Below are positions 1 to 11,486 of a DNA stretch of 64,000 nucleotides, in pieces. The position numbers and the translations under genes are program-made. A model generated the notes under the pieces. The model saw only the letters and a list, made by a program, of their open reading frames with translations, had not been told where the DNA came from and did no database searches. How positions within the stretch are numbered: the stretch's first letter is position 1; each line of letters begins with the position of its first letter. Source of the stretch: Flaveria trinervia (lineage: Eukaryota > Streptophyta > Magnoliopsida > Asterales > Asteraceae); assembly GCA_025506515.1 (NCBI GenBank), contig CM046457.1, forward strand, positions 1,918,001-1,982,000. The letters are read 5' to 3'.

Positions 1-1073
1 ATTGTATGATGATCTAGTGATACACCGGGTTGATATAGCATATGTATGATACTGTTTGAATGCTTATCATGTATGTTGTATGTGTTCATTGGCTTTTTTG
101 AATTATAACTCATAATGTCACCAACGGGTCAAACGGGTCAACTAGGTCAAACGTGTCTATTTGTCTGGAAGCTTGAGTCTTTGATTTTGGTATGATTAGG
201 GTTTCACATGTCTTTTATTTACACGTACTTATGTACTCACATGATCTAGGTAACCTGTGAAGGTTGGCTATCCTCTCGTTTCTCAAAATAAACCCTAAGT
301 ACCTTTGCATACATCAGGTGAGTTCATGCCCCACTCTTTACTTAATCTCTTTGGGGGAGATAGCATACTGGTATTTATACGAACGCTTTTATTATTTAAG
401 TTGTGTAAAATTAATATAGTGCTGTTTACCATGAGAAAAGTCCTCACACTTTTGAATTGTTAATATTTAATAGCGGGGAAACTTGGGTAGTACTACTGGG
501 TCTGACGAGCCCCACCTGTGTGACTCGAGGTCAACCGGGTGCAATTTGTCCTATTGATCATTGTCACGACATGGTAAGTCGTGACAGGAGGCAACAACTA
601 TCACAGTCAGCTTCAATTGCAAAATCACTATGTATTAATATTTGTTGATAATAGACTAGCTATCTATTACCATACACTGCTTATATTTATCGCAACTGTT
701 TACATGTTTATTGAACTCAACTCTTGAACTCACCAACCTATGTGTTGACATTTTAGTATGCTTTTCTCAGGTCCTTAACTTGCTTGCCATAGGAGCACTG
801 CACGGTTCACTTCATTTAAGACATTATGCTTCAAGACAATGTGACATTTTAACAATTATGGTTTACTTTTGGTTTGGCACTTGTTTTGCCATAAGTTATA
901 CTTTATAGACTTGGGTTGTTTTCAAAAACGCTTCCGCATTAATTAACGTTGGTATTTTGGTTGAATTTGTTATGTTATGGCATATAGAGTCGTTCTGAGT
1001 AACTATTGACTGTGATCCTGGTTTGTTCACACGCCTCGCGGTAAAACTCCGCAAGTGGATTTTGAGGGTGTGA
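1..1073 (+). mobile_element. Ty3/gypsy element F: 3' part of the 5' LTR
   Basis: This stretch holds no gene. It is read as LTR because it runs straight into a tRNA-Met primer-binding site and then into gag, protease and RT of the same orientation. The end, near GGGTGTGA, has the usual plant gypsy look but lacks the final CA, so the last bases are probably mutated. The LTR start lies before the window, so length and target duplication cannot be judged. Several short ORFs here are chance. Confidence 0.65.
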
Positions 1074-1076
1074 GAT

Positions 1077-1089
1077 TGGTATCAGAGCC
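1077..1089 (+). other. Primer-binding site (initiator tRNA-Met) of element F
   Basis: TGGTATCAGAGCC is the standard plant LTR-retrotransposon primer site, complementary to the 3' end of initiator tRNA-Met, where minus-strand DNA synthesis starts. It sits a few bases after the inferred LTR end and sets element F on the plus strand. Confidence 0.9.
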
Positions 1090-1168
1090 ATTGGTTATAG
1101 GGAACTAGGTTGCATACACACTAGACTATAACCGCACAGTTAGTTAGTTACTGTTTCTTGTTCCATCG

Positions 1169-1390
1169 ATGTACAATCATTGGCATACGCATCACATATC
1201 GCAGCTGGCATCGTCTTCAAGAGCTCCGGGTAAAGACCGAATCACCTACACGATCGAATCCCCACCTCCCGTACCTGTACATGATGATGGATTCGATTGG
1301 CCCAGACTGGCTTATCCCCGAGAGGAGATGACTGGATCAACCATTGCGTTGATGAAGCGGAACCTCCGCGTGACTGGCGTTCTTATCTAG
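1169..1390 (+). other. Short leader ORF (73 codons) of element F, doubtful
   Basis: An open frame between primer site and gag, with a Pro-rich stretch (ESPPPVPVHDDGF) in its middle. I do not recognise it. It is in a different frame from the larger ORF that follows at 1452. It may be a piece of one leader protein broken by indels, or leader sequence that happens to be open. Confidence 0.25.
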
Positions 1391-1451
1391 GTTTGTTGAC
1401 CAATCATGTTTAGGGAACGCGTACCTGTCCTAAAGCCAAGGAATAGGAACA

Positions 1452-1895
1452 ATGCCAATAACCCATGCTTTCACTCCCACGAACGACGCAGTTAACGAGC
1501 AACTGATTGCTGCACTAATGGCTGCATTGGATACTGAACAGCATCGCGTAAGACGACTCACGAGTGATGTCTGTACACTACAGCAAGAGGTGTACAACCT
1601 GAGACATCAATTGGACGAACTCAAGGAAGAACACGGGAAGACGCTGAACGGTTGTCACCATATGCAAGATGGTGTTATGGCACTCCAAGGACGCGTGACT
1701 GCTCGTGAACAGCGGGACGCCATAGCCGATAATAGGATTGCCATATTAGAAGCTCAACTAGCAGCACTCCAGATTGCTATAGCTCCTGCTCCTGTCGCAG
1801 ACTCTGAGGATGAGGAGGATCCCGAGGAGGGACCCGAGGAAGAGGAACCGGAGGAGATGGAGGATGATAGTGATGGGTCAGACATTGTCGATTGA
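1452..1895 (+). CDS. Extra ORF upstream of gag: coiled-coil protein with acidic tail
   Basis: A 147-codon ORF starting at ATG, lying between the primer site and gag of element F. Residues about 15-115 are rich in Leu, Gln, Glu and Arg with heptad-like spacing of hydrophobic residues, which suggests a coiled coil. Residues about 120-147 are almost wholly Asp and Glu with a few Ser and Pro. No protease, RT, zinc knuckle or DNA-binding motif is visible. Position matches the additional ORF known upstream of gag in some large plant gypsy lineages such as Ogre, but I cannot claim homology. It is open while gag has frameshifts, so it may be conserved or simply lucky. Function unknown; self-association is a guess from the coiled coil. 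Confidence 0.5.
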   Translation: MPITHAFTPTNDAVNEQLIAALMAALDTEQHRVRRLTSDVCTLQQEVYNLRHQLDELKEEHGKTLNGCHHMQDGVMALQGRVTAREQRDAIADNRIAILEAQLAALQIAIAPAPVADSEDEEDPEEGPEEEEPEEMEDDSDGSDIVD

Positions 1896-2247
1896 TTTCT
1901 TATATGACTTAGACTACGTAGTGTTTTCTTTTTGAAACCTATGTGGGAAGGGTTGTTTCCCCACACGAACGACAAAACTTCAATTTTGACATTGCTAAAT
2001 ACGTGTGACTTATTGCAATTTATTTACTTTGGTTATTATTTTTGTTAAGAATGTGTGGTGTTGTGATGATATGTTATTTCTTTCATTTACTGTTTACTAC
2101 GCTTCAATGAGTTAAATGTGTATGATGTTACTCATTATTGATTGTGAATATAAGTGAAAAGAATGGACGCTCGTGGACGTGGACGTGGACGTGTCGTGGA
2201 CGTGGACGTGGACGTGGCACCGGAGAACAGGGTGGTGGTGCTATTAC

Positions 2248-3297
2248 ATGACTCCTGCGGAATTGGCTGCTCTAATTAATGAGCATGTTCAGGCGGCAGT
2301 GGCTGCTGCCCATGCGGGTCAGCCAGCAGGTAAACAGTGATAGAAAAAAAAAAAAAAAAAACAAATCTGATATCCTTTATAACTATAGGGGATGTTTGAT
2401 TAACGTGTGTTGTGTTAAAACAGGACCACCAGTGTGTACATACAAGTCCTTCATGGACTGCAAACCACACACCTACAGCGGTACAGAGGGTGCTGTAGGG
2501 CTTGTACGCTGGTTTGAGAAGACTGAGTCCGTTTTCTCCAAATGTAACTGTCCACCGGCGGATCAAGTAAAGTATGCCACCGGGACATTGGAGGGTGCTG
2601 CCCTGTCATGGTGGAACGCGCAAGTCCAGATGCTTGGACAAGCGATGGCAAATGGACTCCCCTGGAATGAGTTCAAGGATATGATGATCGAGGAGTACTG
2701 TCCTCGAAATGAGGTGCAAAAGTTGGAGATGGAATTCTGGCAGCTCAAGATGAAGGGTTCGGAAATTGAGGCTTATACAACCCGTACTCATGAACTGGCA
2801 CATTGTGTCCAGGAATGGTTAATGAGACACACAAGAGAATCGAGCACTACATACGAGGATTGGTGCCTGAAATCCAAAGTATGGTAACGGCTTCTAACCC
2901 AACTACGATCCAGCAGGCCATCCAGATTGCTCACAAACTTACTGACCAGGCGGTAGAGCAAGGGCGTCTACCCAAACGGGGCGCTGTGGTGAGCGTGCCC
3001 GACAACAAAAGGAAGTGGGATGCTCCCAGCAATAGCAACAACAAATCATCATCATCATCGTCTGGCGGTCAACAACAATCCCAACAGCAACAACAACAAG
3101 CTCAGCAGCAACAGCGGCGGTTCGATAATAACCGCAATTTCAACCAAACTGCCCCAAATAACCAAGGACCCAGCGGTTACGGCGGCAGACATCCAAATGC
3201 CCACGGTGTAACTACCACCATGTGGGACGGTGTGATAACTTCAAGTGTCAACGTTGTGGAAAGATGGACACGCCGCGAAGGATTGCCGTGGTGAACT
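2248..3297 (+). pseudogene. Ty3/gypsy gag of element F (frameshifted, possible intron)
   Basis: Gag forms the virus-like particle that packages the element RNA. The reading begins MTPAELAALINEH and, after removing a GT...AG stretch at 2330-2423, continues in frame into the capsid-like domain (KSFMDCKPHTYSG, then ALSWWN and MMIEEYCPRNEVQKLE), typical of plant gypsy gag. Near 2803 one base is missing (HC for H-L-C), and the rest continues in another frame (CPGMVNETHKRIEHYIRGL) to a Gln/Asn-rich hinge around 3060-3150. A second frame change near 3195 hides the Cys-rich part, readable as CQRCGKMGHAAKDC in the third frame. A GA-rich Gly-Arg stretch at 2165-2225 precedes the ATG in a broken frame. 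Not functional as it stands. Confidence 0.85.
2330..2423 (+). other. Putative intron inside gag of element F
   Basis: The stretch starts GTAAAC, holds a run of about 18 A, and ends TTAAAACAG. Removing it joins ...QPAG to PPVCTYKSFM in one frame, so splicing restores gag. The alternative is an insertion that happens to carry GT and AG at its ends. Confidence 0.45.
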
Positions 3298-3343
3298 AAT
3301 GAAGAGGCCAACAATCTCAAGAAACCCCTAAGGGTTGTTTTGA

Positions 3344-3547
3344 GTGTGGAAAGAAGGGCATTACAAACGAAACTGCCCACAACTGAGAAGGAACGGAAAT
3401 GGCAACAACAACAACAACACCAACAATCATGGGAACAACAACAACAATGGCAATAATAACAACAATGGTGGAAACGGCACTGGAAATGGCGGCATAGAGA
3501 TGGAGCCAAAGGGAGAGCCTTCGTCATTGGCTCAGGTGAGGCTCTAA
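3344..3547 (+). pseudogene. Gag C-terminus: zinc knuckle and poly-Asn linker
   Basis: Just before this frame the sequence encodes CFEC, and it continues KEGHYKRNC, so together a CCHC knuckle (C-x2-C-x4-H-x4-C) used for RNA binding in retroelement nucleocapsids. After it, AAC/AAT triplet repeats at about 3398-3490 encode runs of Asn with Gly. The linker leads toward the protease, which is in another frame, so an indel lies within the repeat. Confidence 0.75.
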
Positions 3548-4413
3548 ATGATCCCACAACTGTTACTGGTAGATTCCCTGTTAATGGTTGTTTTGCTACG
3601 GTACTATTTGATACTGGAGCCGATAGGAGTTTTGTGTCCTTAAAATTCTGTAGTCTTTTAAGTGATATACCTTCTGCTTTAGAATCTAAGTACACTGTGG
3701 AATTAGCCGACGGTAAACAAATCCATGTAACGCATATCCTTAAAGACTGTAGGATAGAACTTGCTGGTCATACTTTCGCTATAGATCTCATGCCTGTTAC
3801 GCTGGGAAGTTTTGATGTTGTGATAGGCATGGATTGGCTCTCTAGCAAGCAAGCGGAAGTCATATGTCACGAGAAGATTATACGGATCCCGGTTGGTGAT
3901 CAAATTCTTACTGTCAAAGGTGATAGGAGTGGTGCTGATAGGCATCATCTCGTATATGAAAGCTCAAAAGTTGTTACGAAAGGGCCGCGTGGCTATCCTA
4001 GCACTTGTAACCGATAAGCAAAAGGAAGAAAAGAGAATGGAGGATATTCCCGTAGTACGCAACTTTCCGGAGGTGTTCCCAGAAGATCTTCCTGGATTAC
4101 CACCGCACCGCCAAGTGGAATTCCAGATTGAGTTGATTCCTGGCGCCAGCTCCGATTGCTAGAGCACCTTATCGATTAGCACCAAAAACGAACAGGAGTT
4201 GTCGTCACAACTTCAGGAGCTTTTGGATAAGGGTTTATTCGACCTAGTACATCACCTTGGGGAGCTCCTGTACTCTTTGTTAAGAAGAAGGATGGTACTT
4301 TCGGATGTGCATCGATTATCGAGAGTTAAACAAAGTAACAGTCAAGAACCGATACCCTTTACCTCGTATCGACGACTTGTTCGATCAGCTTCAAGGATCA
4401 AGCTATTACTCGA
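3541..4413 (+). pseudogene. Protease and truncated reverse transcriptase of element F
   Basis: The aspartic protease is clear: GRFPVNGCF, then the active-site loop LFDTGADRSFVS, and the C-terminal motif VIGMDWLS. It is one open frame to about 4017. The RT start follows with frame changes: FPEVFPEDLPGLPPHRQVEF at about 4068, then CIDYRELN and VKNRYPLPRIDDLFDQLQG near 4310-4400. The element breaks at about 4413, before the FLFADD/YVDD core of RT, so RT, RNase H and integrase are missing. AT-rich DNA without similarity follows. Expected role was processing of Gag-Pol and reverse transcription. Confidence 0.88.
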
Positions 4414-6813
4414 ATTATTAGAATTATCAATTCTTAAATTTGTTATTTTCTAAAAATCCTTAACATCTCATTCCCGATATCTATCTCTATTTTAGTTAGA
4501 TAATATGCCTTGTTTTTTCTTAAATATATTTTTTTCTTTTTTTTACTAACAACACTTACAAATAATATTAAAACTATATAGGGTTAAGGATTGTTATAGT
4601 TTCTCTTAAAAATACAAGGGATGGAGATGGATATGCGCCAATAGATGTGAGCTTCAAATTGCATGAATTTTTATGTTTTTCATATAATCCAAAGACGAGG
4701 GAAAATATAAGAGAGTTGATGTGAATACTCTAACTCAAGAACTAAATTCATTAAAAGTAATTCTAAAATAATGTTTTATTGACTTATACTTTATATGTTC
4801 TATAACTATTATTTATTTTGTGACAGTCAATTAAATCTATAGAAAGTAGTGGATATTCTAAAGTTCTAGACAATAGGGTACATATAAAATTCAGATTGCA
4901 TTAAAATCTTGTTATGAATTAATGTTGAGTTGTCCTTCTAAGCATAATGTGCATGGTTTTCTTTTTGGATATATATCAATGTTGGTGGTTTATACTTTAT
5001 AGCTTCAAGGTTTTGAGTTTTGACCATACCAATTCAACAAAACACACAGGCTTCTTCTCTTTTGCATATATACCATAATTTTATGTATAGAATAACTCGT
5101 CGTCATCTGTGTTGTCATTGACGTCAACTATTTCTCAAGTGATAATCATATAAAATTACAAAAAAAATTATAAATAACCACATCGTTATGTGGTATATGT
5201 ATAAAATAACACATTGCATATATTAAATTACTTATATATGAATGGACAACATTCATGAATAGTAAAGTTTTGGTTTTTTTAAATTTAACCTCAAAACTTC
5301 AAGTGTTTATGTTTGAGTTAGTAAATTTTTGATTTTTTCAATTTAATCCCAAAACTTTAAGTGTTTCCGTTTGGGTTAGGAATTTTCCATTCAACTTTTG
5401 TTTTTAATTTCATCGTTGCATTGTATCAGGTTTTCGATACTTACTTTTACAATGGAGTTTGCTTTCGGTTTTACGACGGAGTAGCAACCGTTTTATGACT
5501 GAGTAGCAATCGTTTTTACGATGAAGTACGGTTTTTTATAACGAAATGCACTTTTGGGTTTTAACACCAAGTGACGTTCAATTTCACAACTGGGTACGCA
5601 TTAGGGTTTTACGGCGCAGGGAACATTGTTGCGGCATGCCTTTTATTTGTGTTTTGATACTCAGGAACATGTCCTTGTCGATGGTTCGGGTTTGAGGTTG
5701 TACCCAACCTAGATGTTTGTGCTTTTTTGTTTTGGTTTTTTTCCGTTGTTAAGGGTTTTGTAAGTGTATAGACATTATTGTGATTTGGGTTTGTAATTAG
5801 ATTTCTTGGTGTCTTAAAGTTTACGGGAATAACCGTTATTGCTACATTTTTTGGGGTCGGTGTTATGATATTTGAGATCGTGACTGAGTTCCGGTTGCAA
5901 AGCGACGGTATTAATATCTAGTATATATGATTTACTAAGTTCTATGAATAGTGCATCTAGGCTAGTCTCTTCACCTCGCTAATAAACAGTCACCTGCTAA
6001 TTGTGATTATTGTTGTGCCAACAAAACTTCTTTTATCCTGTATAAATATAAGAAACGTTAAGCGTGTCTCCAACTATGGTTGCCTTTCTTCATTCTCTAT
6101 GTGTTTATTGTTTGGGTTTATTTTTCTGCAAATTCTTAGGATTAGGTCTTTTGACACTCTTCTAATAGTATCACACAAGATTGTTTGAGGTTGTTACTGT
6201 TTGTTGTTTGGATTTGCTTTCATCTTCCTTTCATGTCTTTTGATATTATTTAGGTTTGGTTTGTTACTACACTTCTTTATGATTGCTTGTATCATCATTG
6301 TCAATCTGGAGGAGGGTGGGTGGTATAGAGTTAATGTTTTGCAGCTATTGTTCGTTTGGAGAGGAGATGGTTTAAATATTAACCATTTCTTATTACAACA
6401 ATTGTGCTAACAATATTTCCTCCTTTCATAAAAAATAATATTTTGATGAAAATTAAAAAAATCTCGTTTTTTTTACGAAGTTCATTTTACACATGTGTTT
6501 CAATGGATTTACACATGTGTAAATTTGGTATTAGACATGTGTATAACCAGATTTACACATTTATAAATAATGGCTGGATAACTTTTAAAAAAATTATATC
6601 AGTATGGTAGGCTTTGTAAAAATTAAAAAATATTGAATTAATGTTTGAATTCTTTTAAAAAAATAATCTTGTGAAAAAAATTATGAACGTTTAAAAAAAA
6701 GATGAAATTGGCATGTGACTTGCATGCGACTAAAATGTGTGGTTAATATTAGTTACTACAGTTCTCACAAAAAATTGTTATCAAGATAGCCCTACCCTAC
6801 CTATATATATACA
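4414..6813. other. AT-rich intergenic DNA, no gene seen
   Basis: Only short chance ORFs. Two imperfect direct copies of a sequence around CAAAACTT-AAGTGTTT occur near 5290 and 5350. The stretch 5440-5960 is richer in G and T and may be an old transposon remnant, but no ends could be fixed. Confidence 0.5.
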
Positions 6814-7330
6814 CTAGGTTAATACCCCGTGTATTACACGGGTTGATTAAATAAGTTTTAAATAACTAATAACAAAATTTATTAATTATAAAACTATATT
6901 TTGATATATGATACGATTGAAATTACTCATGAGTAATAATTATAAGTAATAAAATAATTTCTATGTTCTTTTGAAAAAAACAAATTCAAACATTTTGTCC
7001 TAAAACAAACCATTTCTAAATACCTCATTATAACTCTGAATTTTAATTATTTTAGTTTCTAACAATTTTATTATTCAAAAACACTAATTCTGAATATTTC
7101 GTATTTCTAAAAAAATTGATTTTTAGAATAAAAATTTATCTTAACAAATGTTTCCTTATAAATTACATTTATAAAAAGATCTTATTCTTAAATTATTAAA
7201 AAACTATAATTAATATAAAAAGAATAAATTAATATCATTTGTATTTAATATGATTATTCAATACAAGAGAGACGGAAAATTAGAATAGAAGCTATAGAAT
7301 TATGTCAAGTGTCCAACTAAAATCTTCTTT
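6814..7330 (-). mobile_element. Helitron-like 3' terminus and AT-rich body
   Basis: Read on the minus strand the left edge is a palindrome CCCGTGTA-TTACACGGG (6826-6842), then about ten bases and CTAG (6817-6814) followed by T. Hairpin, short spacer and CTRR before a T is the Helitron 3' end. The AT-rich body to the right shares segments with those near 23.4, 26.2, 55.8 and 58.1 kb. The right limit is unclear. Confidence 0.5.
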
Positions 7331-7356
7331 ATTATAATATATTATAATACAACACA

Positions 7357-7723
<367 letters not shown>

Positions 7724-8190
7724 TGCAGGACGGTGAAAGGGGTCACTTAAACACAATAACACAAAGAGAAGATTAACCAAACTTAAACAAACAGTGAACT
7801 GGATTAACCATAAGTAAGACACTAAGAACACAATAATATAAGAGACAGAACACAAGAACACACGTATATAGTTTTCAAGAATGTTGTATATTACTTTCTT
7901 TATGTTCTATTACAAGTGTTACAAAGCATATCAATAAGTTACAAGAACATGAGATACTTATACTACATCTTACAGCCGGGCATACTATGAAAGCTAGCTG
8001 GATACAATTGACTAGACTCAAAACAAAATCAATGTAGAGTCAAAAAGGCAGATTGCCTTTTTGACTTTGTGACTATGACATGCCATAGCTCACATCCTTA
8101 TCTATTACAAAAAGGATAAGTACATGAAATATAAAGTTACACACTCAAGACCTCAATGTACAGTTATCAAAAACATGGACCTTTTGTTCA
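7724..8190 (-). repeat. 3' LTR fragment of the copia element
   Basis: Matches 8653-9125 closely: shared segments GATTAACCAAACTTAAACAA, GATACAATTGACTAGACTC and GACCTCAATGTACAGTTA. The match stops near 8190, where gag sequence takes over, so the LTR part equivalent to about 9130-9418 is lost here. Confidence 0.8.
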
Positions 8191-8568
8191 CCTTAGCTTT
8201 AGAGGAACCCTCATACATCAGTTTCAATGCATCCCACAGCTGCTTAGCTGTTTTGCATTTCTTGAAACCTCTGTATACAGAATTTGGAAGAGCAGTCTGA
8301 AGGGTTGTCATGGCTTTTTTATCAATCTATACTCTCTTTCTATCTTCATCAGAGTAGTTTGCCACAGCCTTGGGGATCATACCAACACCAGTAGCAAAGG
8401 GGGTGCTAGGTATGTAAGATCCATTCTCAACAGACTCCTACATCTTTGAGTCCAGAGACCTGATGAAACCTTCTATTCTCAGGCACATGTATCAAAGTCA
8501 TCAAGAGTGATCAGTGGGGACTTGTTCAGGGTTCCAGTTTCCATATCAGTCTTGGAAATGGCTGCCAT
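8191..8568 (-). pseudogene. Ty1/copia gag fragment (UBN2-type)
   Basis: Starts MAAISKTDMETG at 8568 and, through several stops and frame changes, gives FATGVGMIPKAVANYSDEDR, then TTLQTALPNSVYRGFKKC and AKQLWDALKLMYEGSS. This is the conserved gag of plant copia elements, which builds the particle. It is cut near 8190 inside gag by the deletion that fused it to the 3' LTR. It cannot make a working protein. Confidence 0.8.
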
Positions 8569-8638
8569 TTGAAAAGTTTAGTATTTGTGTGAGTGAGGGA
8601 TCTTAAGATGGTGAGATCTTATAACAAGAGCCTGAAAA

Positions 8639-8650
8639 GCTCTTATACCA
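8639..8650 (-). other. Primer-binding site of the copia element
   Basis: On the minus strand TGGTATAAGAGC directly follows the right LTR. It differs from the tRNA-Met site TGGTATCAGAGC at one base, and its place fixes the right LTR as the 5' LTR. Confidence 0.75.
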
Positions 8651-8652
8651 AA

Positions 8653-9418
8653 TGCAGGACCGATGAAGGGGGTCACTTACAACACAATAACATAAATAGA
8701 AGATTAACCAAACTTAAACAAATAGTGAACTGGATTAACCACAAGTAAGACACTAAGAAGTAAGAACACAAGTAATGTAAGAGACAGGACACAAGAGCAC
8801 AAGTATATGGTTTTCAAGAATGCAGTATATTGCTTTCTTTATGTTCTATTGCAAGTGTTACAAAGCATATCAATAAAGTTACAAGAACATGAGATATTTA
8901 TACTACATCCTACAGCCGGCCATACTATGAAAGCCAGCTGGATACAATTGACTAGACTCAAAACAAAATCAATTGTAGAGTCAAAAAGGCAGATTGCCTT
9001 TTTGACTTTGTGATTATGACATGTCATAGCTCACATCCTTATCTATTACAAAAAGGATAAAGTACATGAAGTAGAAAGTTACAGACTCAAGACCTCAATG
9101 TACAGTTACCAAAAGCATGGACCTTTTCACCAACTCATGTAAGTTGGTGACTTTACAGAGATGCAACGGAAATGTGTCCAACTTTATGGAAAAGTACATC
9201 AGATAAAACATGTTACTAAAAGTCTTCGGAAGAAATCTGTCTTTAAATGTGGAGCTTCGGAAGACTTTGTCTTTGAAGCTTCGGAAGACTTCATCTTTGG
9301 CTTTGGAAGATTTCACACTTATAATATTTCTGTTGCATGTATGAAACTTCCGAAGCATTCTTCTTGAGTACTTGCAGCATGTATGCAGAAAGACTTTGGT
9401 TGCTTCAGCCTCTATACA
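8653..9418 (-). repeat. 5' LTR of the copia element
   Basis: The LTR begins (minus strand) near TGTATAGAGG and ends CCTGCA before the primer site. Within 9225-9350 short direct repeats of CTTCGGAAGA occur. The outer limit was set at the last plausible CA before TA-rich DNA and may be off by some tens of bases. Confidence 0.65.
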
Positions 9419-9428
9419 TTTTCTTTAC

Positions 9429-9627
9429 GTATATATATATATATACACACATATTATGTATATACGTGTGTGTACATACATATATGTATATATATATGTG
9501 TGTGTGTATGTATGTACCTATATATATATATATTTATATGTATGTATCTATATATATATTTATATATATATACATATATATATATATGTGTGTGTGTATT
9601 ATGTATATATATATGTATGTATGTATA

Positions 9628-9663
<36 letters not shown>
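9429..9663. repeat. (TA)n/(TG)n/(ATGT)n microsatellite
   Basis: Mixed TA, TG and ATGT repeats. Long ORFs through it are artefacts of repeats lacking stop codons. Confidence 0.95.
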
Positions 9664-9665
<2 letters not shown>

Positions 9666-9857
9666 AGGTCAGGATCATTACAGACCACTTTTTATTTTCA
9701 GAATAAAAAGAACCATTGGTTTATATAAGTTTAAATTACAAATCACTGATTTACATATATGTAAGCTAAAGCTGGTAATATTTAGTTATTTTATATAGTT
9801 TTTTGTTCATATCTGATATACACATATGTAAAATAGTTTAAGTAACATCGGACTTAA

Positions 9858-9912
9858 TTTATATATATATATACATATATATATACATACATATATATAT
9901 ACATATATATAC

Positions 9913-9943
<31 letters not shown>

Positions 9944-9966
9944 TGTATGTGTATATATATATATTA
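9858..9966. repeat. (TA)n/(ATAC)n/(ATGT)n microsatellite
   Basis: TA and ATAC repeats on the left, seven or more ATGT units in the middle, and TA at the end. Confidence 0.95.
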
Positions 9967-11139
9967 GTAATATGTCAGTGGCTATAATACCATGCCCTTG
10001 CTGTTATGCCTAAGGTAATCCTCTCCAACGCTTCAAACCATCTTTTTAGCGTTTTGCCTCCTTCATAAAAAGATGTCAAGGTATGTGATTTTTAAGAGGA
10101 AAAATCCTAAACGCAAATGATAATGCTTAACAAGGGTTTGACACCATCCCCAACTTGGTAATGTTGAAAATTTGGAATTAATTTGGAAACAATGCCGATT
10201 ACTATAGGGATATTAAATAACTTGCCGGTATGTTCGAAACCTAAAACACTTAGAGATATGTACTTAAAAATAACTAGATTGCATGTTTGATTTCTAGATT
10301 TTGAAAAAAATATAAAGTTAATCCAAACTATTATGTACAATTTACACGTTTGATCCTTAACATTAAATTTCATTGTTTTTTTATCAATTTCATAACAGTT
10401 TTGACAAACTTTTTAGATTTAACTTCAGGGATCAAACGTGAAACAACCACACACAAATTTGAATTAACACTTATAATTTTTTAAATCTCAAGACCTAACA
10501 TGCAACATGCACATAAAGCCTTTGGGATGCACTATGGCGTGGTGCTGGTTTGTGGCCCATGGAGCTGGTGGGATTCATGTTTGCCGTATTGTCGTAAGGT
10601 TTTGATTGTGTTCTTCGTCGTCGGGTGCCTAATTGTTGTAGTCGCTGTTGCCGGCGGCTTATGGGTTTTGGTGTTGCAATACGTTTTGAGGAGTTTTGCG
10701 ATTGCTGTGTATCTTCTTAATATTGGAGCTAAAGAGGTTCATGAGTGATTGTTGGAAACTCAAAATAAGATTTTTATAATTTATTTTTGATGTATATATT
10801 TTGAGGGATTTTTTGGAATAGTCGTGTCTCTTCTTTTTGATTGCAGATTGTGTGTTCGAACTAAATGAATTCATCGCTGATTCACTGTTTGAAATGTCAA
10901 AATCAAAATTTTTTCAACTATTAATTTCATTGTAAATTAACTGCAATATGTTTTTCTTAATTCTTGACTATGTGATATTTGCTCATATTTTACAGCCACT
11001 TATCACAAATATATCTTAGAAATTACAAATTTTGTTGTGTTTAGTAACAATGGTATTGTCTTCATTGGTGATAGGCGATGATGAGTAAAGCGTATATGAT
11101 TTGTTCATTGGTTAAGCAAGGTAAACAATTGTTTGCAGC
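9967..11139. other. Intergenic DNA, no gene supported
   Basis: Nothing recognisable. The GT-rich stretch 10500-10750 is open for 82 codons but has no known motif and resembles non-coding parts of transposons. Confidence 0.45.
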
Positions 11140-11486
11140 TAAAGGTGTACAAATCGGTTTTTTCCACAAATCAGATCGATCGATTTTTAAGCCAGACCGA
11201 CTTTTTTTTGAATATGTACAAACCTATTTTTTTCCAAACCTGTTCGGTTTCAAACCAGTGTTTCATCAAGAACCATCAAACTGGTTTGGACCGGTTTGAA
11301 AACCCAATTTTTTAAGAAAAATTGGTTTAACTAGTTTTATTAAATTGAAACTGGTTTACAAACCGGTTTTTGGTGTCGAGTACAAACCCGTATAGAAACC
11401 ATTGGTTGGGTTGGGTTAGTAGCTAAACCAGTATTTTTTCAACCTGGTTCGGTTCTTACCCAAACTGATTTTTTTGTACATCTCTA
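11140..11486. mobile_element. hAT-type MITE with 8-bp target duplication
   Basis: The 8-bp direct repeat TTTGCAGC flanks the element (11132-11139 and 11487-11494). The ends are inverted: TAAAGGTGTACAAA on the left and TAGAGATGTACAAA read from the right, matching the common plant hAT end TAGRGGTGTACAAA. The interior is full of AACCGGTTT-like motifs and has no ORF. An 8-bp duplication with such ends points to hAT mobilisation. Confidence 0.85.

Larger units (their letters stand above)
7724..9418 (-). mobile_element. Internally deleted Ty1/copia-type element
   Basis: Two direct repeats starting TGCAGGAC (7724 and 8653) are the LTRs of a minus-strand element. The right copy is the 5' LTR (8653 to about 9418) and the left, about 470 bp, is the inner-truncated 3' LTR. 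Between them lie only a primer site and part of gag. All of pol and the first part of the 3' LTR are missing. TA-rich microsatellite lies on both sides, so the target duplication cannot be told from the repeat. Confidence 0.75.

Noticed and set aside
1077..1089. A tRNA gene at TGGTATCAGAGCC
   Set aside because: It is the 13-base primer site complementary to the tRNA 3' end; no cloverleaf surrounds it.
1754..1975. Ser-rich minus-strand frame
   Set aside because: It is the complement of the acidic tail of the plus-strand ORF at 1452-1895.
9337..9728. Three overlapping open frames of 107-118 codons
   Set aside because: They run through TA/TG/ATGT simple repeat and have no protein character.
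10500..10748. 82-codon hydrophobic frame
   Set aside because: No family recognised, no splice partners, and the GT-rich base use resembles non-coding transposon sequence.
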